64,000 nt of DNA from Unio delphinus (GCA_029339505.1 JAQISU010000022.1:12354001-12418000); one strand, 5' to 3'; positions 26,890 to 41,572 are shown, numbered from the stretch's first letter. Translations and numbers: made by a program. Notes: generated by a model not told the origin, from the sequence alone.

Positions 26890-28780
26890 TATTTTTCATG
26901 ATCAAGGACTCAATCGCCACCAAGTTAACAAGCCTTCCCACTGGTGGCACCCACAACATCATGTATATGCGCCTCCCGTTAGGGAACCAACAACACGCCA
27001 AACTCTTCAGTGTATATTCTCCAACACTCCATGCAGATCCCTCTGAAAATGATACATTTAACAATAACATGTGCAGATTTCTCAAGCGCCTTACAGTGAG
27101 AGACAAAACAATCATATTCATAGATTTTAATGCTAGAATGGGCAGAGACTCAGAAAAATCGTTCTTGACATACATGTTGAACGCTTTGCAAAGTTTGTAG
27201 AAATAACCCAGCTGTGCGCTGATACTGGTGACTTCAAGGGGTACCATGAAGCGTTTAAAGAAATGTATGCTCCTCCATTCCAAATACAGAGCCCCCTACG
27301 GAATGCAGATGGCCAAATGCTATTCAGGAATCCTAAACCGATGGTCAGAGTACTTCCACACTCTCTTCAGCACTAGCAGAACAGTCCAGGAGTCAGTTAT
27401 TGATCGCATTCCACAACATCCACCAAAGATGGACATCGACGGGACACCCATAATTCACGAGACTGTAAAAGCCATACAACAGCTGAAAACTGAAAAATCT
27501 GCAGGATAGGACGGTATCTCATCAGATGTATGGAAGAGTGTAGGCCCAGCATTATACACCAAACTTCACGAGTTCATTTCCTGCGTAAGGACACTTCCAC
27601 AAGACCTCTGAGGTGCAGTCATCATCACCTTCTACAAAAAGCATTGGTGCAGAGTCTGACTGCTCAAACTACCGTGGAATACCTCTGCGCTCCACTGCAA
27701 GCAACTTCCTTGCTAGAGTGTTGTTGACCAGACTGGAGCCCACCATTTCAGACGAATATTCTCCAGAGAGTCAATGCTGCTTCCGTGCCAATAGGGGCAT
27801 AACTGACATGGTGATCGTACTGAAACAGATCCTGAAGATATGTCGAGATAATTTGTGGACCTTCAAAGATATTTGACACGGTGAATAGAAATGGACGAAG
27901 CATCATCTTTTAAAAGGTTTGCTGTCCTCGCACGGTCCTTACCATCGTCATCCAAATGCATGAAGACCAGCTTGGTCAGGTTAGAAACAACAACAACCTG
28001 TCACAGATCTTCCCCACTGGAAATGACGTGAAACAGGGCTGCGTTTTAGCCCCCACACTGTGCTCAATCTGCTGCGGCATGATGCTCCATGATTTATTAC
28101 TGATGGCAACATCTTTACCTTTATAAGACTTCAGGCAAACACCAAGACCTTGGAGAAAATTGATTAGAAAACATTTCTTTGCAGATGACGTTGCCATTGT
28201 TGCCCACACGGAAGCTGCCTTACACCACGTAACATCTTGTTTTACAAGCAACTTCACCAGCCTCCACTCAAGGAAGAGTACCAGCCACCAAGCATCTTCA
28301 TGGACCAGACAGAGCTGAATGTAGTCCAACAGTTCATCTACCTGGGCGGTGTGATATCCTCTGATGACAAGATCGACAATGAAATAGACAACAGACTTGC
28401 CAAGACACACAGCACCTTCGGCAGACTGTACAATGAATATGGAACAATGCACGGGCCATCATAATAGAGCGGCTCCTCGTAAGACATATAAAGACTCCGT
28501 GAAAACGACATTCACCACGTGTGGCATCGATCACCGCCAATTGGCATCACAAGCTTCAGACCGTCAGAGCGGACGACGTTCAGTTCACCTGGCCACTACC
28601 ATGTTTGAACAAAATAGACGAACCATTTTGGAGGAGACACAATAGCGACATAAAACAGGGCACAATCGGCAGCACCCACCACAAACCAGACATTCCAATG
28701 CAGCCTTTGTGGACGGACGTGCCTGTCACATATTGGGCTTATCAAATTACGTGGACATCAATCTTCCAAAATCGTCGCAA
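26890..28780 (+). pseudogene. Degenerate LINE: endonuclease plus reverse transcriptase
   Basis: In order: endonuclease blocks (FSVYSPTLHADPSE, IDFNARMGRD near 27120), an RT entry block (EKSAG followed by a stop then DGIS near 27500), the NYRGIPL block (27660), KQGCVLAP (28030), a damaged ADDV region (28185), a YLGGVISSD block (28340) and a C-terminal zinc-finger-like remnant near 28700. Many frameshifts and stops make it inactive. It resembles CR1/Jockey-like non-LTR elements, but the clade is unresolved. Confidence 0.85.
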
Positions 28781-28861
28781 ATAAAGTCAAGCCAGCAAAG
28801 TCCAAAATATATTAAGAGAAAGAATATTCAGTTCCAAAATGTCCAGAAAATCAAAGAAAAG

Positions 28862-28971
28862 AAACCTATAAGACAAGCATCTTCATGGACCAGACAGAGT
28901 TGAATGTAGTCCACCAGTTCACCTACCTGGGCAGTGTGATATCCTCCGATGCCAAGATCGACAAAGAAATA

Positions 28972-28972
<1 letters not shown>
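28862..28972 (+). mobile_element. Second small copy of the same LINE 3' region
   Basis: Repeats the TELNVV-QFTYLGSVISSD segment found at 28310-28390 of the preceding element, with fewer mutations, then runs straight into a TC microsatellite. Confidence 0.75.

Positions 28973-28973
<1 letters not shown>

Positions 28974-29042
<69 letters not shown>
28974..29042. repeat. (TC)n microsatellite
   Basis: About 34 CT units directly abutting the LINE fragment. Confidence 0.95.
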
Positions 29043-29047
<5 letters not shown>

Positions 29048-30618
29048 TAATGTATTTTGTCAAATGTTGACCTAGTCCAAACTGTCTATATGACAACGAA
29101 CGCAAAACCGTAGTTCACATGTTCATCTTAACTAAACAGCTGATGAAGGAAACTGATTCAACGGCAACATAAAAATCTTTCCCTCTTTGTTTATATTGGA
29201 GAAATCACTATTGTATCGAAAGTTTCCCAAAACGAACGGACCCTGCAATGTGTGGCTTTCAGTGGCTAGTTATCCATATTGATTCAATGTGTAATGTTAA
29301 ACTCACGTTAGTGCCCGTATCTATACATATATATTGAGTTTGTAGCAGAATGTTTATTATTTCTATATAATCCATAACGCTCACTACACCCATGCACTTA
29401 CCGCAACGCATAGCCAATAATAATTTCCCTATTTTAATCTGTACCAATAATTAAAAACAACAGTCATCTCAAAGTTCTTAAACAACAGAGACTGAAAAAC
29501 CCGAAGGCTCTACAAAAGCATCCTCTTTAGGGACGTGTGCGAGTTTAAAGCACTCCCATCGCCTTATTACAACAAGAGACATTCACAATAGAAAGTATAG
29601 AAATTGAACAATGTTACCATGCAATTAAATATATGGCGTATTTTAATCATGTGGGATTTGAAACATCAAGGAGTTGCACTAATTTACAAACCAAATGCAT
29701 AAAATAGACTATTATAGTCTTTAACTTGAAAAATGTCAGGGGTCCGATGTAAATCTTTTACTCACAAAACCGTTGAAGTAAAGCAAAAGTAAACTTTTTG
29801 TTGGGACCAACATGAGGCATTGGTTTCAGATTATTCAGGTACGGGGAAATTGCATACTTTTGTATTGAAATGTACAACGAAATGTATCAATAATGCCAAA
29901 GATTGAATATTTTGTTTCCTTTTTGGACTTTCTCCTTTTGAATACGATGTTCTCACCTTTATGAGAGAGAGCAAAATGAAATTACAAGCATTAAACAGCC
30001 TTGGATTCATATTAGAAAATGTATCAATCTAAACAAGAACTCCAGCAAGGAAAACACCCATCATACTACCTGATCCTAAAGTATCTGAGTTCCATTTATC
30101 GCCTGAGAAAGTGCCAATTATTGTAGAGCTTTACTTCGGTTTTCGTTTATGGACACATATTACATTTGGATGTATGTACTATATAGAAACTGTATGAAAC
30201 ACTTATTAGCGTGTTGACGTTATTTTTTGTGCGACCATAACAATCTTAGCAAAGCAGAATTTAGATATGGACTCAGTTGTATCCTGGGAGATTTGACAAA
30301 ACTATAATATTTCCTCTATGATTTTGAGAAGGGTATGTGTTCATGACTTTTCACTTTACTTAATGAATACTACACTCCAAAATGAAAATGTCATGCTTTT
30401 ATATTCTTTAAAAGTCTGAATAAGGTATACTCATACGGCTTCCACTCATACACAAATTTTATAAATATAGATTTCTCGAATCTTTCACACGGACGTCCAA
30501 CAGCTCCATGTTAACGTTTCTATTTCACTCACTTCACTTGCAGTGAACTATACACATTGTATGATCTCTCTTGAATCATAAATTCATAATAAAATAAAAC
30601 AATAATAAAATAAAATAA

Positions 30619-30655
<37 letters not shown>

Positions 30656-32282
30656 GTAATAAAATAATAAAACGATCATAATAAAAGAATACGACGATCA
30701 TTATAATAACGCTGACGATGATGACCATTAATGAACTGGAGACTTTCCAGTAAGCCCCCTCCCTACTCTACCCCCTCTCCCTCCCCCTCTCCCTCCCCCT
30801 CCCTCTCCCTCGCTCTTGAGAAATAGAAGGATTTGCTACTTATGTTTCAATTTGTTTTTCTAACATGCTTCAGCACCAAAAACAGTACCTAAGTATGTAT
30901 TTTCATTTAGTTAGTTTTGTCTATAAGAGAATTCAAGTCTTTATTTTTATTGTTTTGAACATCTTGTCCTTCGTTGTCACTAAATGTTCGTCAATTATAC
31001 GGCATTTTAGATCGGCGTAATTTTATCATTGCAGTTCGTATATAAAAAAAGATAAATTGCACGTGACAAGTTTGTATTTTTTTCAAATCTTACATGTTTC
31101 ATATTTACATTTAGAGCTCACGAAGCAAAATGACGTTTCATTTAGAGAGCCGGCAAACTTACAGTTCCCGCGAAACATACACAGCAAGTAACACTGACAA
31201 GTCATGGCTTGAATAAAATGTCAAACAATATTTTAAAACAAGACCGTGTTTGTCTGTATACATCTTAACATGTCTTATGCAGCATAATGTCATTTCCACA
31301 TGGGTCTAGAATGCCTTTCCCGTGTTAAATTCCCATTTGATTCCAGAATGCCATTTCCACATTAAATTCCCATTTTGGTCCAGAAAGCTATTCCCATGTT
31401 AAATTCCAATTTGGTTCCAGACCATTTTTGATTCTTGCAAAAACCACCTCGTCCATCGTGATAGTTCTGTAGGAAAAGTCCTAGTTTCCTAGGGTTGGCT
31501 TAATGGTATTGAGATTAATGTTCACTGCAATTTTCCATGATGACTGCCACTTCAGACTTACAGACCATTTGATAATATGATTAAAATTAGTACATAGTAT
31601 TTTAAAATCAGACGGTTCAAACATACGGCTATTTCGCAGCTTGATCTGCTTTTTCATTATATTTAATACTAATAGTATTCGGCAATGAATAGTATGTTTT
31701 ATTAAAGGAGGTACACAGATCAAAATATTCGATAACATTATTGGTCCGTTATATAAGTTTTTCAATTGTATAGTGTGTTGTGACTGACGTACTGAAAGTG
31801 AGTCGGAGAAGATGCAGTTTAACATATGTTTTAATTCGATTTCTTGTGGAGCAAAGTCTATTGTTCTTTTTTCGGCGAAACAAAATCGATGTACTATTTG
31901 GTATTTTGTTTTGTTTGTTTTCCACTAACGAAGAATGCAGTAGCCTTTTCTTGATTATTTGATCCGTCAGTGTAACTTCTTGTGTAGACTTGTGGCAGAT
32001 GGAGTGGTTTGTCAAATGTTTTGCATCATGATGCGTAAAACGTTTTATTGCTTAGTTAAGTTGCCAGACTGGCCTATCGGAGACGGATTTTAGAGAGATA
32101 AAGTTTTGTATTCTCAACGCTAGATGATATCCATATGACAAAGGAAGTAATGATATTTGGCTTATCTTGTAATACTGTTTTGTATTTGGGTTGGAAAACG
32201 TCTCAAAAAGCAGGAATCAAAGCCGTTTGACAGCATACTTTATGTAAAGAATGTGTTAAAGTAGATTCGATCGCTTTAGCGA
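29043..32282. other. Gene-free host DNA with simple repeats
   Basis: No supported gene. Contains a (TAA)n tract near 30605-30655, a polypyrimidine tract at about 30755-30815 (CCCTCTCC-type units), and three to four ~43-bp degenerate tandem repeats at about 31285-31425 sharing TTAAATTCCCATTT. Confidence 0.55.
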
Positions 32283-32981
32283 GACGAAATGTTAATATGT
32301 ATTGAAAAACGTGGATACAACAAAAGAAAATGACTTAAAAGTCACATACAAAAGCACGCAACTATATTTCTCTAAAACAAGCATTATATTGTATTTCAAT
32401 ACGCAGTTACAGAATAATCCCTTATTGCGAAATCACCAAAAAAAGGGGAGGAGGAATCACGTTATCGTTTCACATACTCTTAGCATGACCCTGACGAGAA
32501 CCAGTCATATTTACTTTAAGAATTAAAGGTTGTTTACTTCCTCGCTAGTTCCATGTTGACCTTGACAATAACCAATCATTTAAACTAATAATTAAATACG
32601 TTTACCTATGATTGAATCAATCAAGTTCAGGATATAGTTTAACATTGTTTGCTGGAATAAAAACATCATCTCTAGTGAATAAATTTAAATTGTATTAGCA
32701 TGTAATGAAAAATAAAGAATTTAAATCTGACTAACACTATTAAATTAAAACAAATATATACGCATCATTCACGGTTATAGTAATTGCTTCACCTATTATT
32801 ATAATCAGATATGATTTTGTCATTTACAATTAAACAACCCACAAGATTTCTTTCTGAACATCATCGAGCTTCTATACATACCACGCAAAGACTTGAATCG
32901 TTCCACCAGATGTAGTATTAGTCGGTTGAATTTTTCTTGAAATCTTTAGTAGTTTAAATACAAGTCCGATATAATAATAGC

Positions 32982-32982
<1 letters not shown>

Positions 32983-33069
<87 letters not shown>
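32983..33069. repeat. (TA)n microsatellite
   Basis: Lies at the site where the right copy of the duplication carries the inverted-repeat element of 45961-46433. Confidence 0.9.
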
Positions 33070-33073
<4 letters not shown>

Positions 33074-33152
33074 TAGTCTTATAGTCATGGAACCTGAGGA
33101 ATGGGAAAGTCATGAAATCATAATTATCATTACATGGATAATGCACAGATGT

Positions 33153-33214
<62 letters not shown>

Positions 33215-33216
<2 letters not shown>

Positions 33217-33377
33217 TCTTCCTTCTTATTTGGATAAATTTATTATTATTATTATTGTTATTATTATTATTAATTAGTAGTAGTAGTATTAATGCTACTA
33301 CTACTACCACTAATAATAATAATAATAATAACAACAATAATAATAATAATAAATTTATCCAAATAAGAAGGAAGATA
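33215..33377. repeat. 163-bp near-perfect inverted repeat flanked by (TAA)n
   Basis: Arms start TATCTTCCTTCTTATTTGGA and end with the exact complement. The interior is TTA/TAA and AGT/ACT trinucleotide arrays that are themselves complementary, with a centre near 33294. A (TAA)n array at about 33154-33214 precedes it. It would form a long hairpin. Confidence 0.9.
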
Positions 33378-33544
33378 CACTAGATATTGAATTAAACTCG
33401 TAACGATGAAATTAAATGCTTTGAACTTTCATATATTGTATCTACACATGCAGTAACTATCTGTTTTTATGTAATAAGGCGACAATATAAATGTACAAAC
33501 ATTTACGATTCATTAAGAACATTCATACTTGTGAATCATTTTCG

Positions 33545-36500
33545 ACGTTATCATGAGTTTGCTTTCAAGCAGAGATATTTCGTTGCTGTGGACAGACTCC
33601 TCCAGACACTCCATGAAACCGTGTCTTTAGTTCTCTTCACATTTTTCATCTAGAGTTGGTGGAAGCTACAATACAAAGCAAATAAGATGCTAATGTTGGC
33701 ACACATCATACATAATGTTTTAAAATGCCGTTTTGTTCCATACTTAAAACTATGTTGAAAATAAATCAGAGTTTAAGATTTATACACTAAACTTTGTGGC
33801 TCCTTCCTCTCGATAAATGCCTAAGAGCCTTGAACAGCATGCATTTCTTCCAAAATATATTTCAAATGCAACGGCACAAGTGTTAAGTACGTTATTATTC
33901 TAGCAAAATACGGAAACTATCTTACTTTTGTCACCTTCGCTACAGCATTGTCATAGGAAACAAACAATGGAAAAGCAGCCCTAAGCACCATTTCATGTAT
34001 GTACCTTAATGATCATGTCCATTTTTCGCTGGTCAAAATTTCGTTTTGCTACCTCGAATTCATTACAGAGCTCTAAGAAGTCAAGCTTATTATATGTCCT
34101 AAATAGATTCATGACAGGACCCCCAACAATGCTGATCAACAGCTGCATGCAAGCGCTGTCCACCACTGTACCTCCCCATGGACCTCCACTGGATTTCGAT
34201 AGCTCCTTCAGTCTGCCGTCATCAAGTTTTTTTATGAATTGTCATGTCAGCTGTGCCTCCTGAAAAGACGTTAATTGGTATTGTATCAGATTATGTTGTA
34301 TGAAATGGCATTATTAGAGATACTCCTACTCAGAACGTTATATAAATGGTTTGTAAAACATACAAAAGTTTCATACAGGTAATGCAAACGTTATTAAATC
34401 GAAATTGTTCTTGTATCCGTGGTATGAATAATTGCACTTACATCATCCCAAATCTAAAACGTTGTACCGATTCATCCTACAAACTTGCTTATATTTATTG
34501 TATCAGTGCTTCTGCGTGTAAGGAACTAATTGGTACATCATCTGATACCTTCTTATATAATGTCAAATTATTGATGGGTAGAAAAATTGATAAAAGAAAC
34601 TGAACATAATCAGATCTTAAGAACAAAACAACGCAACGTGACCGTGCACTCCCATAATATAACAAACGGAACGTAAGAGATGTAACCGTACTGTAAAATG
34701 TCTTTAAAATGATATCCAGGCATCGGCTTTAACGGAATACCGGCATAAAATGTTGATCAATCAATCCAAATAAACTTACCGAAACTAATGTTAAAACAAA
34801 TTTAATAAGGGATATATAAATTAAACCAACAGTTCCAATTGTATAATATCCTTAAATATAATGGAAAACATGTTATATAAACTGTATTCTATCTAAATCG
34901 TATCCGGAGGTATATCATCAGAATCCATCTTCACTAAATGCACATAACAACACTTATGACACCTTTGATGTGGTATGCGTTGAATCTGGTATGTTTGTCC
35001 TTCACACATTGGACACGACCATATTAGCATTTATTCTTTTTTATTCAATGCCTTTTCGTACGCTTTCCTGTCGTATGCTTTTTGACAAGGTCTGTAATAG
35101 CTGTCAGTTCTACTCTGTGATCCATTGTCAAATAATTATTTGCACATTTTAATATCATGACAAATGTTTGCTTTTACATTTAGTGATAAGAAGTAACATC
35201 CTGCACGTAAATCACATATTTAAAACAAGACGATTAGTATTATTAAATATACAATGCAGCATATAGACGTATGGAATGTATTGCAATGTGGTACATGAAC
35301 TGATTCTTCGACCGATGCTCGCCTATGCAAGAGGAAACTTATACATGTTTAAAATATGACTCAATCGATACGCAAAACATTGCAGCATATTGACAACCTA
35401 AATTGAATTATATTTACTAACATTTTGAACAAGTAAAATATACGTATAATTTCCGTACATTTCTTTTAAAAGACGAAAAAACCTAATTACAGAAAGAAAA
35501 AAAAAACATTCTCCAGACGAGGCAACACATCACTGTTCAAAATCACATTCCCCGTGGCTTTTATGGAACTGACATCCACTACGATAACTTTATGTTAAGG
35601 CTTATGTTACACTTGAAGTGTACTGCTGGTATATATCAGAACGATCATTCATAGAACTGCAAACAGAAATGCTATGGTATTTTCCTTACTGTATTATTTT
35701 CATTAATTCAATTAAACATTTGTATCACCTTAGTACACAAATGCTTTATCATTTTCACACGCTTTATATGAAGACCGTTAATGTGACACTGGTTATACAG
35801 TTAGGGATATCGTTGAACATGATAGCTGTGGAGATGTTTCACTGCAAACATAGTTATGTCATGAGTGGAAAAGCATATTTACACAACAGGGTTCTACATT
35901 TAGAAAACGGAGAATAGAGAAAAAAAGAAAACTGAATCAAATAAAATATTTAATTATGTTCAAGACTGCTGTAATATTAGTTTAATGCGGTCTGCTTCGT
36001 TTCTTGTGATATAAACAGTCAGTTAGACGTGGGTCTTATTTTACCCATAAATGCAGAAACATTTACATCTTTATGCACACAACAAAAAACGATTTCAGCT
36101 AAGAAAAACTCATCCACCGCCGGCGACCCATCACAACCCACATTAATTGCCAACACTGATTCACTTTGATAGATTAACCTGAAAAATGATAAATGGCTTT
36201 TAGATGTTCCGACTTACCTCCTAAATCAACTACCATGTATTTGGTTCCGGGTTTGTGCTGCAGCAAACAAAGCGATTTGTTCGCGACCGCTCCAAGTGCT
36301 TACAGGAACGTTTCCACACAAATAAAGACGCAGCTTCGGGCTCAAGAGCGATCTCCAATGTGTCTGATGTTATATCTGCCTATAAATACAGACGAAGACA
36401 CATGAACTCCACTGGTAAATAGACAAGTGACCAAAGTGGATACAATGCTCACATCTACCTAATAGCCGAATGAAAGTGCATGTAATTCTGAAATCTGAAT

Positions 36501-38005
36501 ACCTAGGATGTTTTTCTGTAGTAGTTTCATATTGTTAGGTTTATCCTTGCATATACCTTTAAAGAAAGTTGACATCTTTTCCTCCTATAATTTATCTACT
36601 AGTATTATGTTTCCTCGTTTATTCTTCGAAAGTACCAAACATGTCTAATTGGAATCAAGTTTACTAATTGGAAAAGGGTTCAAGCAATTAAGTTTTGTGA
36701 GAAATTTAGGATAATTCTCTGGAATGGTCGAGAAATCGTCAATATTGTTTTATCTTTAATAATCGTAGTCACATTTGATAACAGATCGCCATCATTGGGT
36801 GAAAATTTCAAGCGTACAAGTCAGGGTTATCTATCAAACTTGGTCAATTTCTGTTGATTGATCTTGAAAGAGTCTTTCGGATGTCTCTTTGCTTTTCGTG
36901 ACGGCGGTCATTTTTTTAATGGCTTTTAGGCAAAATTTGTCTAAATTTCAAAGGTCGTCATACCAGACACAAATATCGCCAAATGTAATGAAGTTCTGTA
37001 AGGCATTTATTGAGAAAAAGACGAAATAAGGTTGTGTTTGAGGCTATCATATATTCGAAGAATTGTCATTTATCCCGGTATGCTTTCTTTGAAATTGGGT
37101 CAAATTAAGTTAAGCGGTTCTTGAGAAGTCAACTAAAAGTGTTGCTCATATTCGATAGCATTTGTTAACATTTGAAAGTTCTCTATCTCATATTGACTAA
37201 TGTTATATTTGCTAAAACTTAGTAACGACGTCCACATTTTACGGTAGCTTGGAATGGATGCACTTTATACCAGAACGCATTCTCTTAAATGTGGATGCGT
37301 TCTGCTAAGAGTATTTTGAGAAGCTGCTTAAAGATTTACATGTTTGTTTATCAATTATCATATCTGATAGTTGATCGGAAGCACTGATGCCCTTTATGTC
37401 ATGATGACATCTAGTAAACTTTGTCAAAATCTGTTCCGCGAATTTTGTGAAGAAATATGTTTAAATCCTTTTCGTTATATTTAGTAATTGCGACCATATT
37501 TCAATGCGAATGGAATATACTGAGCACAATGGAAAGGCATACATTGCAAAGATAGTCTGTACCACATGTATAAGTGTTTTATTGAAACGTTGTAAAAAGA
37601 ACTGTAAATGAATACACGATAGATGACACACCATGAACGCAAGGCCATACCATGAAACTAACTTGAACTTACTGCCACTTAAGCAACAAAAGGTAAAGTA
37701 TATTTGCAACACATTTGCATCTAATACAGGTAACAATGAAAGAAACAGAAGAATAAAAGAAACATGTTCAAAACCTACTTTAATAGCGGCCTCCCGCATC
37801 AAATACTTGGCTGCATCATTCCAGATAGCAGGAACTGAGTACCCAAAATATATTTTTTCCTCAATGCTTCTTCCTCGTTTTATTCAAAAGATCCATAACA
37901 CGAGTCTACAAACATTTAATAGACAACATAAAAACGTCAAGGACTCACATTTCCTTTCCTGTCTCATCTCGTATCATCGATGATTTGGTTAGGCCCTGTA
38001 AGATT
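33545..38005 (-). pseudogene. HSPA12-like pseudogene (left duplicate)
   Basis: Remains of four exons in minus order: 37.78-37.99 kb (contains AIWNDAAK), 36.21-36.39 kb (KYMVVDLGG with a preceding indel), 34.01-34.26 kb (GGPWGGT, frame broken by an A7 run near 34230) and only the first ~120 bp of the last exon at 33545-33665. Stops and frameshifts occur in at least three exons. Splice sites are mostly preserved, showing it was a spliced gene before it decayed. It is the duplicate of the 47-59.6 kb copy. No first exon is present. The region where it should be holds a LINE fragment and a Polinton relic. Confidence 0.8.
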
Positions 38006-40317
38006 TTTCATGCAATATGTAAATTTATATTTGATGATATTTCTTAATATTCCCACCTCACCTTCGCCTGTAGTTTCTAGCGAAACGAGCTGGCTTTAAG
38101 CTATATTGGTTTCTGTATTAGGTATAAATTTTCTCATACCTGGATTTAGAAATTCGTGTATGTCACAAAGCGATTCAAAGGCACATCAGCACAACTTAAG
38201 CTATATAATGATATACAAATAATTCGGTACCTAATACGGTAAAGTTAAAACTAAAGCTAAAGTCCTTTTACGATACAGTCTACCTAGTAAAAAATTAAAG
38301 TATACACATACATGGAGCCAATAATAAACAACATCGAGAGACAGTTCTTGAAAATTTGTTTAAAATTAAGTAAATTATCAAGGCAGAGTATGTCCAATCC
38401 TTAACATATAGGCTACAATGTTTAACATACTCTATTTGTTTAATAAGTACAAGAAGCTCTCTTCCGGTGCATCACCAACGACGTATTATCATCGAATTTA
38501 CATTCAATGTTTGTCTCAAGAGAAGACAATGCCAAAATCAACAAGACCATGCCATGAGAAAGGGTATTGGGAAGATACACACATCTATGGAAAGGCACGT
38601 TTCAGGATGCATGCATGCAACGGGTATGTTTGCTATGCACAAGCAACACAATACCTCGACATATTTTCTATTTCTTCTACATGCAGGATGCCACACATCC
38701 CTATACGGATGGGAATAGGCAACAAACAATAAAGAAGACTTCATCCACATTTGATGAGAATGTCGTGTTCCTCAAGAACTTGGCACAATCAAAGTGGAAA
38801 GAAGATCCTCTTGAGTCTTCATTGCATAAAGCATGGTTTTGCAAAGCTTTCGGTATATAAAAAGAATCGGAAAACAATAACGAAATTATATTAAAAGCTC
38901 TCGATATAATTGAAAGATAATAAAATAGCATTAATATTTGTATTTTAAAACATAATGAAAGCCGTATTTGGAGCTAGATTGAGATGACATTTGTTTGAAT
39001 TACAACGAAAACTCCAACCTTCTGTCCCACATTCCAACCGACTGTATTCAAATACGTATGGCTACTTTGAATGGATGGTAACGTTGAATTTATGAATATA
39101 TTCTAAAACAACGATATTGGCAAAGGAGAGTTCGCTTTCGCAATGATCGTATGTTTAAACAATCACTGATATAACTGGAAGACTGCCAAATTTGCAGTAT
39201 TTCAGAGGTTGATTTTTCCATCAACCCTATAAAAGCAATTTCGTATGTAGAATGATAAAATAAAATTTGATACATTATGAATCTTATAGATCGGATCATC
39301 ATTTACAAATACGTTTCTAATTCTTTGATCGTCACTTTGAACTTTATACGATTTCTTACTACATTGCGTCCAAGTGTCCTAAAATGGCATTTCATTCAAA
39401 CACCCCTATATTGTATTGATTAATACTAAAATCTATTTGAGTAAGAAAAATCGAGAATGCGTCATAAACGAAGTGACATAGTCTCCTTAGTGATATCAAA
39501 TCTTGAACTCCCATATTTCCTCTAAGAAAATATTTGTCATTACAACGATTTCCATTCTATAATTATTATTTCTCTTAACTTCTTTCCCAACGGTCACGAA
39601 ATGTGCAAATATTAATTAATCTTGGTTTTATTTATCCATCAAGGAACAGTAATTCCAAATAATTAATCACAGAAATACAACCAATAGATTTCAAGTGTTT
39701 TCAACGTTAACATTTCTAAATCAATCATACACAATTATGAGGGACCGAACCCCATTTTATATCTGATCCTATTTTATATTTAGTTTTGTCTATTACCTAC
39801 TGTAATACATTAGCCAATTCTGGGCAAAATATCTACATTAAAGTTATACTTCTAAAATTTTCAATGCAAATGTTTTAAAACTCACATATAGATTCTAAAA
39901 CAACAAAGATATCGATCATGGATGAATGAAACTTTCAATAGAAATCTATCTAAATTTCGCTAAACACACATAAACTTGGCAGTCATCTTATAAAACTACC
40001 ATAATTCACGTTTTACGGTATTAGAGTCAAAGTGGATACAGCAGCCGCTAAGCGGTGACTTCAGACTCTAAAATGAATACGTCACATATATTTATTTTAT
40101 AGTATGCATGTTATTACAATTTCTCCCTTTATGTCGTTACTCTCCTTCAAGTAATATGGCTTACTCGACGAAGATACAATAAGGTTGATGACTAAACGTT
40201 AAGCTCTAAAGGTGTATTAAAAAGCATAAAGAAGATAACACCTCCCGATAAAGGAAGACATTGATCATTTTAAATTATAAATTATATAAAACAAAGAGTT
40301 TACATTTCTTTAAACGC

Positions 40318-40960
40318 AAAAAGTACCTACGTCAGAAGTGGCAGGCGTCATGGAATGATGCAGTCAATAACAAACTTCATGCCATCAAACCAACCCTGGG
40401 AGAATGGACTCCTTCATGAAGAGCTATCCGTGGAGAGGAGGTTTTGTCATTGCAAGAATCAGAATCGGTCATACATACATTACCCACTCCCACATACTAA
40501 AAGGTGAAGATCCGCCGGAGTGCGTTTCTTGCGGTGAACCATTCACTGTTAAGCACTTTATGATCGAGTGTTCCCACCTGCAACCTACGCGTGCTAAATA
40601 CTATAATGTACATGACATGAAGGAAATTTTTGATACTATACAAATCACTTGTATTTTAGATTTCCTAAAGGAAGTAAATTTCTATTTTAACTATAACTTG
40701 TATGCCATCACCTAGAATATTTTTATCTAATGCAAATACCACCTCCTATTTACAACATCTTATCACCAACAAACACCATTTACATTTCCCGTTGATTGGG
40801 AAGCTTCGTATTTTCTTGTTACTAACATCTTACCATTTTATATTTAACTATTATGATTTTTTATATCGCTGGTCGATGTTAAACCTTTCTTATTTTTAAA
40901 CATCTAACCTATTGTATGGCGCTAAATAGCCTACAGGTGCAAACAAACAAACAAAGAAAC
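40318..40960 (+). mobile_element. LINE 3' fragment
   Basis: Encodes the C-terminal end of a non-LTR reverse transcriptase: TLGEW, ARIRIGHTYITHSH, then CVSCGEPFTVKHFMIEC, a zinc-finger-like end common in Jockey/CR1-like elements. A 3' untranslated stretch and an AAAC-repeat tail ending near 40960 follow. It is 5'-truncated. Its tail abuts the Polinton relic, so it inserted into that relic or its edge. Confidence 0.8.
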
Positions 40961-41572
40961 AATGTTCTTCTTGTCTTAATTCTTCTTTTAACGCTTCATG
41001 TTTTCCATATAAAAACTCTGCTGCATCGATATATGCCACATATTTTGGATCATCCTTGTTAATTTGTCTTATTTGGTTTCTAGCCTTATAAACCAAATCA
41101 ACCCAATGTGTCATATTCTTAATATATTTGTTATGCTCCGGTTTCAAATATCTGTTTTTATCGTAATATCCCATAACAGCAAATTTAATAAAATGATTTC
41201 TATCACTCTTATCAATACGAGCTAACCCCTCTTCGGTAAATCTATTTTGTAATTCATCAACTATTTCCTCGTCGGTGTTTTGTGTGGACCAAATCGAGAA
41301 GTTTCCTCAGTGCCATCGGCACCAAGTTTAGATTGTTCTACTATTTTTTCAAGTGCTGATATTACACCTTTTTCAGTAGCGGTAACAACTTTCTCAGTAG
41401 CTGTAGTTACCGGCTTAAATAATTGTTCTGTATTAGCGGTAAAATCAAATCGTTGATGTTGTCTCGCTTGAAGATTATCCCTAAAAGAATCCCTCACCTG
41501 AATAAATTTCTGCATCGCGGCCAACCTCTCTCTGGTTAATCTAGTGATCTGCGCTTCTCCGATATTTGCCAT
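40961..41572 (-). pseudogene. Polinton structural-gene relic (second element)
   Basis: Homologue of the broken gene at 10203-11167. Shared blocks from ATG 41572: ITRLTRERL, the RDS block, LFKPVTTAT, EEGLARIDK, KPEHNKYIKN and THWVD. A frame change occurs near 41280, and the 3' third is lost where the LINE tail begins. The position matching the TAA at 11024 is CAA here. Sequence divergence is high, so it belongs to a different, older element. Confidence 0.8.

Larger units (their letters stand above)
32283..40300. repeat. Segmental duplication, left copy
   Basis: Collinear with about 45237-58590. Matching landmarks include 32300/45256, 33075/46450, 34000/48160, 36200/52550, 37460/53815, 38570/56480 and 40030/58300. 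It carries the HSPA12-like pseudogene. It lacks three insertions present in the right copy and is interrupted at its end by a LINE fragment. Confidence 0.85.

Noticed and set aside
33087..33383. Poly-asparagine protein, also at 46393-46608
   Set aside because: Translation of TAA arrays. The frame differs between the two duplicates only by repeat length.
38418..38860. Plus-strand host gene at 38.4-38.9 kb and 56.4-56.9 kb
   Set aside because: Frames differ between the duplicates, codons are not preserved and no family is recognisable. It is better explained as intron DNA of the duplicated segment.
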